DNA of 64,000 nucleotides, from assembly GCA_030522415.1 (NCBI GenBank), contig CM060107.1, positions 27,928,571 to 27,992,570 of the forward strand, written 5' to 3'. Both the position numbers and the translations under genes were made by a program. Positions 48,794 through 62,380 of this stretch are shown here, in pieces. This DNA comes from Channallabes apus. Lineage: Eukaryota > Chordata > Actinopteri > Siluriformes > Clariidae. Position 1 is the stretch's first letter, and every line of letters begins with the position of its first letter. The notes under the pieces were generated by a model. The model saw only the letters and a list, made by a program, of their open reading frames with translations, was not told the origin of the DNA and ran no database searches.

Positions 48794-49702
48794 ATGCCTC
48801 GCCCGGGCAGAAACACGTACAGCGACCAAAAGCCTCCCTATTCCTATATCTCTCTCACGGCTATGGCGATCCAGAGCTGCCCCGAGAAGATGCTGCCGCT
48901 TAGTGAGATCTACAAATTCATCATGGACCGCTTCCCGTACTACCGTGAGAATACACAACGATGGCAGAATTCACTGAGACACAACCTGTCTTTCAACGAC
49001 TGTTTCATCAAGATCCCGCGGCGACCCGACCAGCCGGGCAAGGGCAGTTTCTGGGCGCTGCACCCGAACTGTGGCGACATGTTTGAGAACGGCAGCTTTC
49101 TTCGGCGCCGCAAACGTTTCAAGGTGCTCACGTCGGACCCACTGGCCCCGAGCAAGCCATCGGAAGCTGCACATTACCTGCAGCAGCAGCATGCCAAGCT
49201 GCGCCTGAGCGCGCTGGCCGCCACTGGAGCGCACCTGCCACATGTACCTGCCTACAACCTGACCACACCTCCGCCGTCCACCTTCAAACACCCGTTCGCC
49301 ATTGAAAACATCATCGCGCGTGATTACAAGGTTCCAGGGGGCCTGGCCTTTTCCACTATGCCCTCAATGTCTGCCGGTTACCCGTTACACGGTCAGCTCG
49401 CCACAGCCTGGCCACACGTGTACGGCGCGGGAGCTCTTGAGAGCGCTGCACCGATTTCCATGGCAAGCGAGTACGGCGCTTACGGCGTGCCTATCAAGTC
49501 GCTGTGCCACGGAGCGCAGAGTTTGCCCGCCGTGCCGGTTCCCATCAAGCCGATGCCCCCGCACCTACCCGCGTTTCTCTCGAACTCTCCACAGTCTCTA
49601 AGCCCCACGTCCCCTCACACAGCAACCGGCCAAAGCAGTCCGGCCAACCCGAGCGATGCTCTGAGCGGACCGGCTACACTACAATCAGTCGCCGTGCATT
49701 GA
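48794..49702 (+). CDS. foxb1: Forkhead box B1 transcription factor (FoxB1), single coding exon, intact
   Basis: The 302-residue open frame is a sequence-specific nuclear DNA-binding regulator; FoxB1 is known from vertebrate diencephalon, mammillary region, hindbrain and neural tube development. The N-terminus [12 protein letters not shown] leads straight into the forkhead domain at about residues 13-110, starting [15 protein letters not shown]. Recognition helix H3 contains [11 protein letters not shown] (57-67), and the basic wing end is FLRRRKRFK (102-110). An engrailed-homology-1-like motif, FAIENII (168-174), suggests Groucho/TLE binding. The Pro/Ser-rich tail ends SVAVH, which I recall as the FoxB1 C-terminus; there is no long His run as in FoxB2. 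Mammalian FOXB1 is about 325 aa, so the tail is slightly short, as in other fish. The first ATG (purine at -3) gives the invariant family N-terminus. Codons are GC-rich against an AT-rich background. Teleosts have foxb1a and foxb1b; I cannot decide between them. Confidence 0.97.
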   Translation: MPRPGRNTYSDQKPPYSYISLTAMAIQSCPEKMLPLSEIYKFIMDRFPYYRENTQRWQNSLRHNLSFNDCFIKIPRRPDQPGKGSFWALHPNCGDMFENGSFLRRRKRFKVLTSDPLAPSKPSEAAHYLQQQHAKLRLSALAATGAHLPHVPAYNLTTPPPSTFKHPFAIENIIARDYKVPGGLAFSTMPSMSAGYPLHGQLATAWPHVYGAGALESAAPISMASEYGAYGVPIKSLCHGAQSLPAVPVPIKPMPPHLPAFLSNSPQSLSPTSPHTATGQSSPANPSDALSGPATLQSVAVH

Positions 49703-49784
49703 CGGACACTTTCCGTGACAAGGAACTGTGTGAGGCCTGTAGACAGCTTCACGACTACGTCCGAAACCTAACACTACTGTACTA

Positions 49785-49790
49785 AATAAA
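49785..49790 (+). terminator. Canonical poly(A) signal AATAAA after foxb1
   Basis: AATAAA lies 83 bases past the foxb1 stop codon, at the start of AT-rich 3' sequence. Developmental regulators often have longer 3' UTRs, so this may be one of several signals. Confidence 0.5.
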
Positions 49791-51145
49791 ATTAGTACGC
49801 CATCTGAGGTTTCATACACATTTCAATACATTTCTACTATAATTGACTCATGGATTAAATGAAGTTTTCACAACTCCACACTCTAAAGACTTTGCAGTTT
49901 AAAAAATGTCAAATATATACGAATACAAATGGTTTTTGTCCAAATGAATGCACAGCTTTACATAAACGCAATGTTTGGGGTTGTCACGGTGAAACAGTCT
50001 TGGTTTGTTTTGTATTTATCGCTTTTAGGCACCCGGTAATCTTGTAGTTTACTATAACATACGGACTCATTTTAAATGCAATATCGCATTTAGTACTGAA
50101 ATTTGCGGTGGAGGACGTAGCCAAATAGCCTCTCCAAAGTTTCTTTTTTAGCCCTTAAAACCGTTTACCACAACGATAGTCCACCGTTATACAATCAAGA
50201 CAAGATCTATGTCTGTGTTGCAGTAATGTTAATTTATGTGTATGTGTTTTCCGATTTGTGCGTTGCTTTAAATAGTTTTGTGTCTGACTACTCCGACTCA
50301 GTATACAGATAGAGGCATATTTTATAGTTTTTTTTTTTTTTTTTGTTCCTCAAGAAAATTAATTCTGGAATTACTACATTTATTTTCTAATTGAAATGAC
50401 ATTGGAAAAATGTAATAGTCTAATAATAATGCTGTTTTCCTAATTTCACAGTTTTGGTGTTAATAAGGTCATTAGTCAGGACGAACAGGTTAAACTCACT
50501 TCAGTTTATACAGTTAGATTTGGTGCGAGCACCTTTGGCAACAAACCTTCAAAATCGCATGTTAAATTAGTACAGATGAAGGTTAGTCGAAAATACTTTT
50601 CGATAAGACTATCACTTTACAAAAAAATGAACAAAATTTATTTTTCATACCAAACGATTTCATTATTAGATTTTACATATGAATCTACACATATTGAAAA
50701 CTTGAAAACTACATTTTAAAAGGTGAAGTAAACGCGTATATATGTGAATAATTGCAAATAAGTGATATAAAATTGTGTTAAATGATGCACTTTTTAGTTC
50801 GATGTTTTAGATTATCTCTATTTTACAGGAGATGTTTTGTGGAGCATTTAATTTAAAGCCGTGGTGACCATGTGTATTAAATGCCGTAAATTTGTAAACT
50901 TTTTTTATGTTCACATTGTAAAGCATGCATTTTCGAAACTTTGTGTTGTTTTGCTGGAAGCATGCGAGCCTTTAAAAAAGTGTGCAAAACGTCTGCATTA
51001 AATTATAAACTTGGTCATCAAAATATTTTTTCATTAAAATGATGCAAACCTTAAACATTTTGCTGTTTCGTTTTTAAGCAGTTTTCTAATTTGTTGATTT
51101 TTGTTTGTTTGCTTCTAAAAAATTGCGCACTATTTCTACACTTTA
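49791..51145. other. Sequence 3' of foxb1, AT-rich
   Basis: Probably the distal 3' UTR if the first poly(A) signal is skipped, then intergenic. No further gene or transposon was recognised. A T run lies at 50325-50344. Confidence 0.5.
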
Positions 51146-51147
51146 TT

Positions 51148-51178
<31 letters not shown>

Positions 51179-51213
51179 TTATTATTATTATTATTATTAT
51201 TATTGTTGTTGTT
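51146..51213. repeat. Compound (TTC)n(TTA)n(TTG)n microsatellite
   Basis: About ten TTC, nine TTA and three TTG units in direct succession. The minus frame reads poly-Arg and poly-Ile as an artefact. Confidence 0.96.
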
Positions 51214-51299
51214 GCTGCATTTGCATTTGCAAAAAAATACACTATAGCATCAGGTTGTCAATAACGAAATTTTGGTAACTCAATGCTTTAGTTTTTCTC

Positions 51300-52200
51300 T
51301 CACTAACTGTGCTAACATTCAGCACTCACACGGGAAGGATCTCAGCACACATTGGGTTTATTCTGTAGCTGTTTGGAAAAGGCGCACTGAGCTGAACGGG
51401 CTGAATGAAGCGCGGGCTTGATTAGGATGCACAGAGCTCCTGGAGGAGAGCCACAGCGCAGACAGCCACTCATTCATGCTGCTCACTTTCACACTCTTTT
51501 ACACAGTACCTTCTGCAAATGTATATAAAGACAAATATAATTGGTAATTGCAGTGGTATTAAAAGCACAATGCATTCTAGTGCAAAAAAAATGTTTGGAT
51601 TTGTTTTACTAGTGTATTTTACCCGGCAGATAAAATCCAAACAGGATTCGTCTCCTTATTATTTGCATTATTTATTATGTATTCCATAGATAAGGTAGAA
51701 TCGTTGTTTGTTTGTGTGTTTTTTATTTATTTATTTACATTTTATTTACTCGTTTTTAATTCGTTCACCCTTTTTTCACTTCACGCTAGTTTAAAAAAAC
51801 TAACACTTTTTGTTTATTTCACTGTATTTATTCTTTCGATTTAGACTAATGGCTAAACAGTGAGAAACAGGTGTATTGTTTGCACCTCCGCCCACAGAGC
51901 AACAGCCTTCTCCGGGATATTAAGCAAATACATTAGAATTCCGTCACTTTATGCAACGGAGCTGATCAAATAAAAGGGTCTCTGGCCACTTCATTCACTC
52001 CCATTCAGCTGAATAGAAAGTGCAAAGAATTGCAAACTTAGACTGGGCCACCGATGTAGATTTAGCCTTTTTTTTCCAAAGAGACAAAAAGGCTGATTTC
52101 TCACAAACACATAGCTGACTGGGGGACTAGGAAACGAGCTCGGAGAGCCCTTTGGAATTTAAATACAACCCCTCCCCCTTTAGACTGTGTTTGCACAACA
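51300..52200. promoter_or_regulatory. Candidate downstream regulatory blocks of foxb1
   Basis: Two GC-richer unique stretches (51310-51490 and 51880-52180) lie 1.6-2.5 kb beyond foxb1. The second contains ATTAAGCAAATACATTAG and GAGCTGATCAAATAAAAGG, homeodomain and TCF/LEF-like words. No coding signal. Candidate enhancers. Confidence 0.32.
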
Positions 52201-52327
52201 CTGCAAGTTGCTGCGTTTTATTCTTATTTATGTGTGGCATATCCTTGTTTACTCTGTGCTAGTATAAACTGGAATGTACATATGTTATATTTAAAGAGGT
52301 GAGAAAATAACTAAAGTAAACAAAAAC

Positions 52328-52328
<1 letters not shown>

Positions 52329-52384
<56 letters not shown>

Positions 52385-52437
52385 GTATCTGGGGTGAAGA
52401 TACATCTATCTATACATCCCCCCCCCCCCCCCCCCCG
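52329..52437. repeat. (GATA)n array, hairpin and poly(C) run
   Basis: About 14 GATA units (52329-52384) run into GTATC, a 9-base spacer, and then the inverted GATACATCTATCTAT (52399-52413). The last units can therefore fold into a stem of about 15 bp. A run of about 19 C follows at 52418-52436. Confidence 0.9.
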
Positions 52438-52599
52438 GAGCTTTGAACAGGGTGTGTTACCTCTTCGGCTGTTTTATTCATTAGAACAGACATCATGTGT
52501 GTTGTCTAATCAAAACAAAACTGTTGTTGTGTCCCTCCCTCCCCTCCAAGACTACAAAGAAGAAGGTCATCTTGGGCAGGGGAATAAAATATAGAGCAT

Positions 52600-52710
52600 G
52601 CCATGCTAAACCACAATGTGGTAGTTTAATTAAAAGAATTCATTAAAGTGGAAGCCTATGGTAATTAGCATGCATAATTTATGATTTGCTTAATGCATGC
52701 CATCGTGGCT
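52600..52710. promoter_or_regulatory. Candidate POU/homeodomain block
   Basis: CCACAATGTGG (palindrome, 52611-52621), TTTAATTAAAA, and TAATTAGCATGCATAATT (52662-52679) occur within 80 bases, followed by TTAATGCATGCC. Dense overlapping homeodomain and POU words in unique sequence. Candidate enhancer. Confidence 0.33.
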
Positions 52711-55532
<2,822 letters not shown>

Positions 55533-56961
55533 AGCACATTCCCTGAGCAGGCAGTGGTTGTCTGTGTGATTAACAGCCCTCCGCTTTGTCTTGGCTTGTC
55601 ATCTGGATGGCTCAAAGTAAACGCGTTGCTTAATGTAAACAGCCAAACAGCAGGTTTGCATATTTGGCTAATGTTGGGTAATTATACTGAAGATATCCCT
55701 CTCTTCAGGACACTGCAGCATGGTGTTTTGGTGCTAAGGGTGCTTTTGCACTATAGTGTTAGACATGCTAAAGCAATAACAGCTTCTGTTGCATTTTTTC
55801 CTACCCTGATTATTTCCCTCTGCAGAGGTGCCACAGCAAGTTAATTTATTGCCCTTTTTTCAGAGACCTTTATCTTGTGTCATAAAAATAACACTTTCAG
55901 TTCCACTTCAAAGGCAGGAGGGGCAGTAGAGGTGAGAAAAAAAGTCAAGAAGTGCTAAAGGCCAGATCCAGCAGTCAGATGAGCTACTGATGATTAGCAG
56001 TGTCAGTGGAGGCCACCTTTTACCCCAGCCATCTCCAATGGGAAAAAATAAGGTGTGAACCCTGAGAGCCAAAATTGCTCTTTCTCCTTTTCATTCTCAT
56101 GTTGTATTGAAGGAATGGGGCCAGATCAACCTTATAGAGTCACTAGAGACTCAGTGATATATAGAGGCTACAGTAGTTGTAGGAAACTAGTTGCTGGATG
56201 GAAACACGTGGATTTGCTTCAGTTATCACAAAAGAGGATGTAGCAAACAATTATTAGATACTCCACGGCTCTCTCTGAGGAACATCCATCAACAATCAGG
56301 ACACATCTTTTGTAGATTTGAAATTCACAATACTGTATTTAAATCCAGAGGAAGCTTTCTGTAATGGGGCTCTGTGACATGCAGATGGATGCCTCTTGTT
56401 GTTGAATAACAAGGCCTCATTGTCCCGCTAATGTAACTTGATCAGTCTTTGATCTAATCCCATGTTGTCACGATCAGTGTGAAAATTCCAAATCAAGAGC
56501 ACGATTCAGTACTTTTGTTATCGTGATAATCTCTCACATTTAAATTCAACTTTGTTCTTTTGTGGCTTTGTTAAGGAAGCACAATGTGGGGTTAATTAGC
56601 AGCCACTGGTGCTCCCTGTGTTCCCTCACAGTTAAGTATCCTCTTCAGCGAGCCCCAACACTCAGACACAACCACTGCAAACACAGCCAAGGTCCCGTCA
56701 TTAACAAACAGCAAAATAACAAACAGAGAGCTGTTAATCCTAGATTTAAAGGACAGCACTGGATTGACTACATGAATGCTATATTCAGGTCACAGAGAAG
56801 CACACCACAAGTAATGTGTAGCCATTTGAATATGTTTGTTAAATATCAAGTAATGAACTCAAACATCTGACTCAGTATACAATTGGGGGGGAGGGTGTGT
56901 GTGTGTCACATCATATCCATATGTGATCAGTTGGTAAATGCAAGTGCCACTGTATGAAGAG
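55533..56961. other. Intergenic sequence, nothing recognised
   Basis: Unique sequence of mixed composition with no gene or transposon end. The open frames lack domains. Confidence 0.45.
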
Positions 56962-57448
56962 TACAGTCGTGAATAAGAAAGTACATTCTCCTTCAGTTCC
57001 GTGTTTTTTATTTATCAGTGCCTAAATAACAATCGCATGGTTCTCATCAACTTTTATAAACAATCGAATAACCTCAGCTGACAACAACTAAATAAACACA
57101 ATGGATTTCAAAATTGTCATTTTCTCCCAAAAAGTAAACAAAAAAATAAGTACACTATTCCATCTTCTACAATCAATAAGACGGTAATTAGGGACCAAGT
57201 GTTACTAATGAAATGCACTCAATTATCTAATCATCAAAAGTGTGACTACCTCAAGAGATGCAGAAACTTTGACAGTTTGGAGTGTTTGTCTACATTATGT
57301 CAAGCATGACCTCAGAGAAGCAACAACTGTCTCTCATTAGTCTGTGATGGGTTATAAGTTTACCTCCAAGCAATTTGAAATTCATCATTCTACAGTGAGA
57401 ACATTTTGTTGTCAAGTTTTGTAGGATTGGGCATCCCAGCAAATTGTA

Positions 57449-57961
57449 GCCCTGTGCAAAAGTCTTTAGTCATTATTCCTTTTATCATATTAAATTATTT
57501 AAATTAAATGAAAGAAAAAAGTATAAATGTTTTACTGCAACAGGCTGCAACATGCCTACAGATATGATTAGACAAATTGGTTGTTTATGCAACGACCTCA
57601 GCAGCAACCTCATTTTCTCTCTCATCTGTTCCAATCACTCAGCATTCAACATCAGCAGTACTAATCACCAACCTGATCATCTTTCATTATTTGCACCTGT
57701 TTCTCACTGGTTCATGCCTTAAGTTAGATGTCTTTTTATTCTTGAATGATTTATAGGTCACTGTGTGGCTTAACAAACAAAAACATTAATCAGAAACTGG
57801 TCAGGTACAAGGACTGGACTGAAAATGAGAGCCAAAAAAAAGTCCTTCAGGAATCCTGGAGAACTGTTCCTCAGGACTACCTAAAAATATAAGACAGTCT
57901 GTCTCTTTGGAAACAAAATATAAAAAAATGAGACATTGCTCAAGACTTTTGCACAGTACTG
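57449..57961. mobile_element. Tc1/mariner-type MITE with TGTGCAAAAGTCTT ends
   Basis: The left end CCTGTGCAAAAGTCTTTAG is mirrored by the right end CAAGACTTTTGCACAGTACTG, with TA at 57447-57448 and 57962-57963. The 513-base interior has no transposase domain. (Right end in parts: CAAGACTTTTGCAC, AGTACTG.). Confidence 0.85.
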
Positions 57962-58017
57962 TATGTCCTAGGTTAGACAAATTAATGCTCAGAAATTGAA
58001 AGACATAAATATACAGT

Positions 58018-58143
58018 AGCCCTGCGATGGATTGGCACCCTGTCCAGGGTGTACCCCGCCTAGTGCCCGAAGTCTCCTGGGATAGGCTCCAGGTCCCCCG
58101 CGACCCTGAATAGAAGGATAAAGCGGTATAGAAGATGAATGAA
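58018..58143 (+). repeat. L2/SINE-like repeat, 3' part
   Basis: GCGATGGATTGGCACCCTGT, CCAGGGTGTACCCCGCCT, GTCTCCTGGGATAGGCTCCA and AAAGCGGTATAGAAGATGAA are in family order and end in ATGAATGAA. The 5' part is absent, typical of 5'-truncated retroposition. Confidence 0.85.
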
Positions 58144-58261
58144 TGAAATATACAGTAAAGAATAAATAGGCACATTACAAGTTTATGTTCATGACATAAA
58201 TAAATAAATATCTGAAAAAAAGATGAAATAATAAATTAGAAAAGGACTGAAAAATGTGTCT

Positions 58262-58520
58262 TTCATGAAAAGGTTGGTATGAAAAAGCACTCCCTCTACA
58301 AAAAGAATATAGCAGCCTGGCTTAAATCTCCTCAAAACGCAAAGATTTTGGAACAGTATCATTTAGACTGATGAGACCATAGTGAAGATACTTGATAATC
58401 GTGCACAGTACTAGGTTAAAAAAAAAAAAAAAACAGCATATCACCACAAAAGCCCATACTAGTTGTCAAGCATAGTGGTGGAGGGCATGTTTTGTAGCCA
58501 CAGGACTGAGGAAAGCAGTC
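58262..58520 (+). pseudogene. Tc1 transposase catalytic-core relic
   Basis: Frames with shifts read MKKHSLYKKN, then AAWLKSPQNAKILEQYHL, then TDETIVKI with the first catalytic Asp, then PILVVKHSGGGHVL followed by stops. A poly(A) run of 16 interrupts the frame at about 58419-58434. Clearly non-functional. Confidence 0.8.
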
Positions 58521-59029
58521 ACTTCATGTTGGTGGTCGTAAATGTTATTGAATAGTAAGGTATACTTTTCCCCACCTATTTTCTGAACATTGGTTTCTAA
58601 AAATTGTTGGCGAGCACACAATGCAAAAAAAAAAAAAATAAAATAATAATATGGAATTGGAATCCTTAATTAAAAAATAATAATCATGTGATACAATCAC
58701 ATGAAAAAAATTACCATGTAAAGATCACAAGCTGCATGCAAAAAGCTCACATGTAAAATGTGTAAAATAGGTAAATTGCCTACAAAACCAAAAGCATTTA
58801 TTTTTTACATCTCATTATTTATGTGAAGTACATGTGACACTTAATGAAAGGCTAATTATTGTCATTCATAAACAAACAAGGAGGATAAGAAAATTTGTAG
58901 GCTATAATTCAATTGTGTGTTTATATGGCATGTAAAGTATATCCTGTGTTAAGCTTCCTTTGTAACAATGAAATAAATGTTAGAATTATTGTGAATTTGA
59001 AAAAGAGCATGATGTTAATACTGACTGTG

Positions 59030-59420
59030 TGTTTTTGATTTATTGACACTAATGAGAGCCCATGTCCACCTAAACTCCTTGTATTGAAACCTATAGGCTG
59101 ACCCTCTCTTACACATTAACTCAACGGATATAGACTTTCCTCATTCAGACACAATATTGCCCTCCTTCAGAGCAAGATTTCCCCCATTCCCTGGTGGTCT
59201 AATTTATGTTAAGTCACCAGTCTCCCCATGGCAGCTTTGAGACATCTATGAATGGAGGGCGCACTGTGCAGGTCTGTGCCTGTGCCAGGGTCCCCAGTGA
59301 GATTATCCTCCACGGGAGAAAGAGCTACACACCGAAACCATCTGCAAATCTGTGGACAGAGCAGACTCATGAGAAGATTCACACTGCAATTGAGTTTTAC
59401 TTGGGAAGCAAGTAATTAAT
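59030..59420. promoter_or_regulatory. Candidate conserved non-coding block
   Basis: A long stretch of near 50% GC unique sequence (for example CCCCATGGCAGCTTTGAGAC, GAATGGAGGGCGCACTGTGC) between AT-rich flanks. A 69-residue frame at 59206-59415 has no recognised domain. Candidate only. Confidence 0.28.
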
Positions 59421-59426
59421 TCTGAC

Positions 59427-59428
<2 letters not shown>

Positions 59429-59461
<33 letters not shown>
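59429..59461. repeat. (GA)n microsatellite
   Basis: About 16 AG units, a homopurine tract. Confidence 0.97.
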
Positions 59462-60773
59462 CATATGTTGTTGACATTACTGGCAAACATAAAAATATTT
59501 TATAAATAATAATAAAAAAAAAAACAAGTGAACAAACGCAATTTATAAAATGTATACTTTTTATGTAAATGTAAGGATTTTTTGTAACGCAATTATAAAT
59601 TGTTTTAAAAAGTAATTCATTACTAGGGCTTATATCACATTCTGTGACTATTTTATCTGCCCTTAATGCATTATGTAGAGTGCGGCCTTGTGGTTTAATA
59701 TGTTACAGTATGAAAACGTTTAATGCATCACATACTGTATATCTTTTACCAATGTTTAACAAATACCTCCATGTTTATTATTTCTTGGTTTTATGGCTAT
59801 ATAAAGAAAATAAAACAGAAATCAGAAGTCAATTAAGAAGGTACCAACACGCTGATTTAATAGCTGAGTACACTTAAAAGGAGTTTTCCATTGTAACTAT
59901 AATACTCAAGAGGCTCTTTGTTGATTACTGTAGCTGAACATGTTTATGCTTGTGGATGCTAATGAGGCAGTAAATAAATAAGACAAGAAACGGCTTTACT
60001 CCTGGAGTTAGCTTCATCACACTATGCCCAATCCCAGACAGAAATTTCTCAGAGGAATGTTTTCGTACTCTGATTATGACAATGGACGTAGGTTATTTTA
60101 AGTTAATTAAAAGATGCACAGAATTATGAAATTGGGAGAAATTAAAGGCTTATGGTTCCTAATAAACCATATTATAGAGAACTAAAGGGTTTGTTTCCAT
60201 CAGCACTTTCTTTCTTACTGTAGACATCAGCTTCATAATGTTGTGAAAGGCTTAATTAATAATGAACATTAGCAAAGTGTGTTGTTGGTAATTTTGACTG
60301 AATATGTGGAGTTTACATGCAGATTAATCCTGTTTAGTTAATTGAATTACTTGTCAAACTTGCTATCTCCTGTAACTTTGATTACTTGCCTTAAAGACGG
60401 GTTTTAGCTAAAGGTCCAATATAGCTGTTACCTCGGGCCATGGTAGGACCCACACCTCCTATTTAACAGCACAAATGACCTGGGCATTCTGGCTTTCATC
60501 CATCCTGCCTTTAATGGTGCCTCTATTATGGCAGTCACACCCCACATTCATTCCCGTACTCCCAGTAACTAGCGGAAAGTCACTTGGTGCAACTTGGGCT
60601 TTATTATAATATTTTTTACTCCATTATCCATGTGTCATAATTAATACAAAATCTCAAATTTGTGCCTCCATTTGTTTTTTTTATCATTTAAAAATATTCT
60701 ATTTTTATATTTTATTTATGATGGTAATTCTCTACGATGGAAAAAATATGTTAACATTATTCTGTGATTCTTT

Positions 60774-60774
60774 A

Positions 60775-60817
<43 letters not shown>

Positions 60818-60848
60818 GTTATTGTTATTGGTGGTGGTATTATTATTA
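60774..60848. repeat. (TTA)n microsatellite with degenerate tail
   Basis: About 15 TTA units (60774-60818), then TTGTTA and GGTGGTGG variants and a few more TTA units. Confidence 0.95.
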
Positions 60849-60899
60849 AAATTTAAGCATGAATTCATTGTAGTAAACGATCTAACGCAGTGTAAATGG

Positions 60900-62380
60900 G
60901 CAGTTTCTCACTCACAGGTGCACAGGAACCAAGATGGGTGACTTTAACACAGAGCCATTAGTGTGTGGTCAAGGGCCTGAGAAAAGAGAATGGCCATAAT
61001 TCAATGGCAGTAAAACCGCTATCCTTCTCTCAGCCTCAAACGGACATGAATGGCCATCCCAAGCCGCTCCCCACTGCTAATTGTCATCCAGCCGGGGGAG
61101 GAAGACTCTGGCGTGTCCCCCCTCAAGCCTGCTACCGGGTCGCCAGTTTCTCTGTCTACCAGTGTAAATAACTATCTCAATAACAAATAAAGGAATGCAG
61201 GACCCTGCAAGGAAGCATGGGCAACTCTGTACCAGGCCACCTTAATGACACTGTCAATGGGACCCATGCAATGCACGGCTAATTTTCTTTCTTTGACTTC
61301 ATTAGGTGGCACTGTGGAGGGGCAGCATGGGAGTGAAAGAGGGAAAAGTGGCTGTTGTCTTGTCACACAGGTCAAAGAATAAGTCAAGCAAAGTTGCCTC
61401 TCTTGACCTTTTGATGGTTAGTGCAAACAGAGCCAGAAGTCTGATCACTGAGTAAGCACCAGTCTGGAAAAGAGAAAGAGATAGTGTAGTGCGTATGAAA
61501 CATTTTTATGCTTGTTTTAAAATCTAGCAACCCTCAGTCCTTTGGTTGAAATTGGCATACTACACCGATTTCTGTTTACTGTCCTGTATAACATGGGCAC
61601 CCATGTCTGCTGTCTATACAACTGTACACATTCCTTTAAATAAATGATGCCTCAAACATCTGCTTAGGGAGCTCAGTATTGTAGTCGAGGGCCCTTAAGC
61701 ATGTAGCAGAAAGCCAGGCCGCTCTCTATACTCTCTCCAGCTGTAGGTCTAAGGGGGCTCTCGCACAGCTGTAAAGCTGTGGCCTTCGCAGCCACAAATC
61801 AGCTGCTGAAAGCAGGCATGTATCTTCAAAGGGTGGCCTGTCCCTCCATGATATACAGCCCCCACTGAGAACAAGTTAGCCACGGCCACTGTCTCTGCAC
61901 CTGGGCTATTATCAGGCAACTGGGATCATCTCTGCTCACTACACATTCAAATGTACAAGTAGCAGATTAGGCTGACTCAATCTTCTTTTCCTCTGAGGGA
62001 AAGAGGGAAAGAAAGAGAGGAAGGAGAGTGAGAAAAGAAAACCCCTTTGACTTCAAAAAGAGCCCTCTCCCTCTTTCCTGGGCCAGGCTGAAAGAACCGG
62101 GAGATGAAACCAGGGGGGGCTTGTGTATTCAGCGGACTAATTCAGAACTGATTCCTCTAATACACCCCTGAAACACTTTTAATTGTGTTAGTTTGCATTC
62201 AAAAGGCATGTTTGCAGCTCTTAATTGGAGGCTGCTTTGAAATAATTGAAATGTACGACTTTGTGGGGGCCAACTTAAACAGTTCTAATGTGCTTTGGTG
62301 GTAGGCACTAGCACCCCATTATTCCTCATTCAGATGCTGTGCCATTTCGGAGGGGTCTTGGCAATTTGTAACCTTTAAAG
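60900..62380. promoter_or_regulatory. Candidate regulatory cluster (several complex unique blocks)
   Basis: Several stretches around 45-50% GC alternate with homopurine tracts (61996-62045). Words include CATAATTCAATGGCAG, TGCTAATTGTCATCC and CTTTTAATTGTGTTAG. No coding frame. Candidate only. Confidence 0.22.

Larger units (their letters stand above)
56964..58565 (+). mobile_element. Decayed Tc1 transposon, itself invaded by two younger repeats
   Basis: The left end CAGTCGTGAATAAGAAAGTA follows TA at 56962-56963 and matches a known fish Tc1 family end. The transposase N-terminal region (helix-turn-helix plus GGGCATCCCAGCAAATT) survives at about 57330-57445. The catalytic core resumes at 58260-58520. 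Between them lie a MITE (57449-57961) and an L2/SINE-like repeat (58018-58143). The right terminal repeat was not found. Confidence 0.8.

Noticed and set aside
48971..49291. Antisense and alternative-frame open frames over foxb1 (also 49302-49601, 49504-49785)
   Set aside because: These are shadows of the GC-rich foxb1 coding frame.
52329..52384. Regularly spaced short repeats considered as a CRISPR array
   Set aside because: A plain tetranucleotide microsatellite with no spacers, and the genome is eukaryotic.
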